A stretch of 48,069 nucleotides of DNA from Bacteroidaceae bacterium. Lineage in GTDB: Bacteria; Bacteroidota; Bacteroidia; Bacteroidales; Bacteroidaceae. The stretch covers positions 1 through 48,069 of the forward strand of contig JAFTNZ010000029.1 of the NCBI GenBank assembly GCA_017451645.1. The letters run 5' to 3'. The notes under the pieces are model-generated. The model did no database searches. It had not been told where the DNA came from and saw only the letters and a program-made list of their open reading frames with translations. Below, piece after piece: positions 45,076-48,069 of this stretch (the stretch's first letter is position 1; each line of letters starts with the position of its first letter). Position numbers and translations under genes: made by a program.

Positions 45076-46329
45076 TTATTCTCCCTTGATGGCAGCAATA
45101 CCCGGGAGCACTTTGCCTTCGATGGCTTCGAGCAGGGCACCTCCACCGGTAGAGATGTATGACACCTGATCGGCCATACCGAACTTGTTGATGCAAGCTA
45201 CAGAGTCGCCACCACCGATGAGTGAGAAGGCACCGTTAGCGGTTGCCTTGGCGATAGCTTCGGCGATAGCACGGCTACCGGCAGTGAAGTTGTCCATTTC
45301 GAACACACCGGCAGGACCGTTCCACAGGATGGTCTTGGCGGGTTCGATGGCAGCGGCAAATGCCTTGCGGCTTTCGGGGCCTGCATCCAGTCCTTCGAAA
45401 CCTGCAGGGATTTCACCTGAAGGGCAAATCATGGTGTTGCAGTCGTTCTTGAAGTCGTCACCGGCTACGCAATCAGTAGCCAACACGAGGTTTACACCCT
45501 TAGCCTTGGCCTGCTCCATGATGCTGAGAGCGAGGTCGAGTTTGTCGTTTTCGCAGATTGACTGACCTACTTCACCGCCCATAGCCTTGGCGAAAGTATA
45601 AGTCATACCACCGCAGAGGATGAGGTTGTCCACCTTGTCCATCAGGTTCTCGATGATGCCAATCTTGGTAGAAACCTTTGAACCACCCATGATGGCGGTG
45701 AAGGGGCGCTTGATGTTGCTCAAGATGTTGTCAACGGCTGTCACTTCCTTCTCCATCAGGTAGCCGAGCATCTTGTGGTCGGCATCGAAGTAGTCGGCGA
45801 TAACGGCAGTTGAAGCGTGTTTGCGGTGAGCTGTACCGAAGGCGTCGTTCACGTAGCAGTCGGCATAGCCGGCCAATGTCTTGGCAAACTCTTTCTGGCT
45901 GGCTTTCATAGCCTTCTTTGCCTCTTCGTAGGCGGGGTCTTCCTTGTCGATGCCTACGGGCTTGCCCTCTTCTTCGGGATAGAAGCGGAGGTTCTCGAGC
46001 AACAATGCTTCACCGGGTTGCAAAGCTGCAGCTGCGTCGGCAGCCTTGGCGCAGTCGGGAGCAAACTTCACGGCTACACCCAATTTCTCTGATACGGCGT
46101 CAACAATCTGGCTCAATGAGAATTTGGCGTTCACCTTGCCTTTGGGCTTGCCCATGTGCGACATGATGATGACACTGCCGCCATCTGCCAGAATCTTTTT
46201 CAGGGTAGGCAGAGCACCACGGATACGGGTGTCGTCAGTGATTTTGCCATTCTCGTCCAGAGGCACGTTGAAGTCAACGCGCACGATTGCCTTTTTTCCG
46301 GCAAAGTTGAAGTTGTCAATTGTCTGCAT
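45076..46329 (-). CDS. pgk: Phosphoglycerate kinase
   Basis: 417 residues, normal length. It transfers phosphate from 1,3-bisphosphoglycerate to ADP in glycolysis. N-domain substrate-binding residues lie in [20 protein letters not shown] and [12 protein letters not shown]; the C domain has the nucleotide-binding [15 protein letters not shown] and the glycine-rich [13 protein letters not shown] plus [14 protein letters not shown]. It has its own promoter and terminator. Confidence 0.98.
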   Translation of the reverse strand: MQTIDNFNFAGKKAIVRVDFNVPLDENGKITDDTRIRGALPTLKKILADGGSVIIMSHMGKPKGKVNAKFSLSQIVDAVSEKLGVAVKFAPDCAKAADAAAALQPGEALLLENLRFYPEEEGKPVGIDKEDPAYEEAKKAMKASQKEFAKTLAGYADCYVNDAFGTAHRKHASTAVIADYFDADHKMLGYLMEKEVTAVDNILSNIKRPFTAIMGGSKVSTKIGIIENLMDKVDNLILCGGMTYTFAKAMGGEVGQSICENDKLDLALSIMEQAKAKGVNLVLATDCVAGDDFKNDCNTMICPSGEIPAGFEGLDAGPESRKAFAAAIEPAKTILWNGPAGVFEMDNFTAGSRAIAEAIAKATANGAFSLIGGGDSVACINKFGMADQVSYISTGGGALLEAIEGKVLPGIAAIKGE

Positions 46330-46417
46330 AATCTTTTTAGCTTTAGTTCTTTATTTTATGATGATGTTTTTCTTGTTTCTTTTGCCGGTCTTCGTCAGAC
46401 CGTTGCATTTTCATCGG

Positions 46418-46449
46418 CAAAATTATTGCTTTCTTTCCGAAAAAACGAA
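46418..46449 (-). promoter_or_regulatory. Promoter of pgk
   Basis: On the minus strand TTCG (46449-46446), a 20-bp spacer and TAATTTTG (46425-46418). The leader carries a CGGTC...GACCG hairpin near 46385-46402. Confidence 0.6.
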
Positions 46450-46489
46450 AAAATCTTGCGAATAGTCAGCTGTCGGAGATTTCTTCCTG

Positions 46490-47155
46490 TCATTTTGTCC
46501 CTTTGATGGGGGTGGAAGTGTGTTTTTTGTAATGTTTGCATAGCAATCGGATGCCACACGTCCCGCATTTGGGTCGCAGGGCTGTGCAGGTGTATCTGCC
46601 GTGCAGGATGAGCCAATGGTGAGCCTTGGCCACGATGCCTTCGGGTAGGTGCTTCACCAGTTCCTTTTCTACGGCCAATGGTGTCGTGTGGCGGTCGCTT
46701 ACCAGTCCGATGCGGTGGCTCACTCGGAACACATGGGTGTCCACCGGCATGGCATCCCTTCCCCACACTACGGCCTGCATCACGTTGGCAGTCTTTCGTC
46801 CCACTCCGGGCAGTTTCACCAATTCCTCCAATGTGTCGGGCACCTCTCCACCATAGTCATCGACTATCATCCGGGCCATCCCCACCAGGTGCTTGGCCTT
46901 GTTGTTCGGGTAGGAGACGCTGCGGATGTATTCATAGACAACTTCCGGAGTGGCTTGAGCCAATGCTTCGGGGGTCGGATAGTCGCGGAAGAGTGGGGGA
47001 GTGACCATGTTCACGCGTTTGTCTGTGCATTGGGCAGACAGGATGACTGCCGTCAGCAGTTGGAACGGATTCTCGTAGTTGAGTTCTGTTTCCGCCACCG
47101 GCATGGCCTCGTTGAAGTAGGCTGTCACCTGGTCGTATAGTGCTTGCTTGCGCAT
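46490..47155 (-). CDS. nth: Endonuclease III, DNA glycosylase/AP lyase
   Basis: ATG at 47155 gives MRKQALYDQV and 221 residues; upstream in-frame codons overlap the promoter. The helix-hairpin-helix LPGVGRKTANVM carries the catalytic Lys and PVDTHVFRVSHR the catalytic Asp. The C terminus has the 4Fe-4S ligand spacing C-x6-C-x2-C-x5-C (CTALRPKCGTCGIRLLC). It removes oxidised pyrimidines in base-excision repair. Confidence 0.96.
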   Translation of the reverse strand: MRKQALYDQVTAYFNEAMPVAETELNYENPFQLLTAVILSAQCTDKRVNMVTPPLFRDYPTPEALAQATPEVVYEYIRSVSYPNNKAKHLVGMARMIVDDYGGEVPDTLEELVKLPGVGRKTANVMQAVVWGRDAMPVDTHVFRVSHRIGLVSDRHTTPLAVEKELVKHLPEGIVAKAHHWLILHGRYTCTALRPKCGTCGIRLLCKHYKKHTSTPIKGTK

Positions 47156-47179
47156 AAGTGTTTTCCTCTTTTTTGTCTG

Positions 47180-47187
47180 CAAAGATA
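47180..47187 (-). promoter_or_regulatory. Candidate -7 box of nth
   Basis: On the minus strand TATCTTTG (47187-47180), 24 nt before the ATG. No good -33 match was seen. Confidence 0.5.
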
Positions 47188-47266
47188 GCACAAACATTTT
47201 CTATAACAGTCGGATGAATAGTTTTTTTTGTGCGGATGTTGCAAAATGTCTGTTTTGCGGTGAGCA

Positions 47267-47310
47267 ACGAACTTGCCCATAAATAAAGACGAACTTGCCC
47301 ATAGATAAGG
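47267..47310. repeat. Two tandem 22-bp repeats
   Basis: ACGAACTTGCCCATAAATAAAG (two unit copies, 47267-47288 and 47289-47310) differ at two positions. They lie 110 bp upstream of nth, in a 479-bp gap between nth and the small peptide gene. Confidence 0.8.
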
Positions 47311-47358
47311 ATAAAAGTGGCCGACAGAAATCATTAGCATGCAACTCGAAAACTTATC

Positions 47359-47442
47359 CCAAGCTTTGGGATAACTAAACCAAGCTTTGGGATAACTGAA
47401 CCAAGCCTTGGGATAACTGGACCAAGCCTTGGGATAAAGAAT
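47359..47442. repeat. Four tandem 21-bp repeats with a palindromic core
   Basis: Four contiguous 21-bp units start at 47359, 47380, 47401 and 47422. Each carries CCAAGC(T/C)TTGGGATAA, whose CCAAGCTTTGG part is nearly self-complementary; an extra TTATCCC precedes the first unit. The changes are concentrated in the unit ends. Confidence 0.85.
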
Positions 47443-47597
47443 TGCTTTGTGCTTTTAAAAGTTTCAATGCGCTACATGTCTTTTTCGTTTGGGTATTTTC
47501 GAGTTTTTGCACAGTCAGATCGCTGAAGTACAAACGGCTTTATGCCGAAGCTCAAATAAATAAAAAAGAATCAATCATTAACTTAATTTAATGATTC

Positions 47598-47606
47598 GGG
47601 GGGGGG
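47598..47606 (+). repeat. Run of nine G upstream of the small peptide promoter
   Basis: A G9 tract lies 20 bp before a TATATTTG -7 box (47626-47633), that is, at the expected -33 position. Length change by slippage would alter the promoter region. Confidence 0.8.
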
Positions 47607-47625
47607 TAAAAGTTAAACTTTTTAG

Positions 47626-47633
47626 TATATTTG
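47626..47633 (+). promoter_or_regulatory. Candidate -7 box of the small peptide gene
   Basis: TATATTTG fits TAnnTTTG; transcription would start about 35 nt before the ATG at 47677. The -33 position is occupied by the G-run. Confidence 0.5.
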
Positions 47634-47676
47634 TCACGACAACACAGATTGACAACCTAATTAACTGAATGAGAGT

Positions 47677-47889
47677 ATGATGAAGACAAACAATTTGATG
47701 GAAAGAGAGTACACAATCGTGAGTGCCAACCACTACGAGGCTCCCCGGATGGAGGTCATCGAAGTGGCGGTAGAGAAAGGGTATGCTGCTACAGTAGAAG
47801 GCTACGCCTCTGACAGCGATGATAGCGAGTTCGGTGGCGCTTCTGAGCGTCGCGGTTCTTGGGGAAACCTTTGGGAAACTGGAAACTGA
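47677..47889 (+). CDS. Small acidic peptide of the Bacteroidales PxMEVIEV type
   Basis: 70 residues (ATG at 47677 or 47680), without signal peptide. YEAPRMEVIEVAVEKGYAAT resembles short Bacteroidales proteins often encoded just before surface lipoprotein or fimbrillin-type genes. The tail is acidic then Gly/Trp-containing (SDSDDSEFGG, GSWGNLWETGN). The stop lies inside the 14-bp repeat array. Function unknown; it may be a leader whose translation affects the lipoprotein downstream. Confidence 0.6.
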   Translation: MMKTNNLMEREYTIVSANHYEAPRMEVIEVAVEKGYAATVEGYASDSDDSEFGGASERRGSWGNLWETGN

Positions 47890-47951
47890 AAGGTGGAAAC
47901 TGAAAGGTGAAAACTGAAAGGTGAAAACTGAAAGGTGAAAACTGAAAATAA
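47882..47951 (+). repeat. 14-bp tandem repeat array, five units
   Basis: Units (G/A)AAACTGAAAGGTG start at 47882, 47896, 47910, 47924 and 47938, the last degraded. The array covers the last codons of the small peptide and the whole spacer to the lipoprotein ATG at 47955, and repeats GGTG-type purine tracts that could mimic ribosome-binding sites. Confidence 0.85.
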
Positions 47952-47954
47952 TAT

Positions 47955-48069
47955 ATGAATAAACTAGAGCATAAGATTTTGAATTGGATAAAGCTTTCCG
48001 CTTTAACCTTTCCCCTTTCCGTTTTCGTTGCTTGCAACGACAACGATGACATTGTGCCCGACACACCCG
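47955..48069 (+). CDS. N-terminus of a lipoprotein, cut by the window edge
   Basis: ATG at 47955 opens a frame of 38 codons to the last base: MNKLEHKILNWIKL, a hydrophobic stretch and the lipobox VFVACNDND, so the product is probably lipid-anchored at Cys27, with an acidic start of the mature part (NDNDDIVPDTP). The family cannot be told from the visible part. The gene follows the 14-bp repeat array by 3 nt. Confidence 0.75.
   Translation, partial: MNKLEHKILNWIKLSALTFPLSVFVACNDNDDIVPDTP

Noticed and set aside
47359-47442. 21-bp repeats as a CRISPR array
   Set aside because: The units are contiguous without unique spacers and there are no cas genes.

Overview
The window looks like a chromosomal segment of a gut-type Bacteroidales bacterium (Bacteroides/Phocaeicola-like). 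The evidence is a SusC-SusD-SusE-SusF locus, a type III glutamine synthetase, many SPase II lipoproteins, NVEALA-type small peptides, and promoters of the Bacteroides primary-sigma type (TTTG or TTGG, about 19 bp, TAnnTTTG). There are few Shine-Dalgarno sites. No rRNA, tRNA or CRISPR array was recognised.

Left part (1-25.7 kb): an accessory island made of repeated cassettes. A cassette has a long leader, partly copied four times (R0-R3), then usually a short MRK...N(V/I)E(V/A)LA peptide gene, a hairpin of conserved position but different sequence, and a six-bladed beta-propeller lipoprotein with a GxGPxE(Y/T)-like motif. In two cassettes a membrane-anchored CxxC thioredoxin-like protein follows. 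Cassette A (442-7158) adds a transglutaminase-like lipoprotein, a dedicated signal peptidase I and an O-antigen-ligase/Wzy-like membrane protein with TPRs. Cassette B (7616-12441) adds a large secreted MG2/carrier-type protein. Cassette C (leader copy R2, then 13560-14636) has a propeller but no visible peptide gene. Cassette D (15390-25687) couples a very short peptide and a propeller to an RND efflux set with two permeases. Direct repeats of about 450 bp flank cassette B, and the second copy still carries the 3' end of the upstream Wzy-like gene. This suggests the cassette arrived or multiplied by recombination between leaders. Leader R2 is split by a 300-bp insertion with 22-bp imperfect terminal inverted repeats and an 8-bp target duplication.

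Middle (25.7-34.9 kb): radC on the minus strand, a second RND operon (membrane-fusion protein, permease, outer-membrane factor), then clpB ending in a strong bidirectional terminator.

Right part (35-48 kb, mostly minus strand): susCDEF-like genes for outer-membrane glycan capture with no enzyme or regulator in the window, then glnN, pgk and nth. Then comes a gene-free stretch with two families of short direct repeats, a run of nine G, a small acidic peptide gene, a 14-bp tandem repeat and the start of a lipoprotein gene cut by the window edge.

The likely working unit of the island is secretion and processing of small, often Cys-rich peptides. The signal peptidase would cleave, the CxxC proteins would handle disulfides, and propellers and other lipoproteins would act as surface or periplasmic partners. 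The biological role of these peptides is not established by the sequence.
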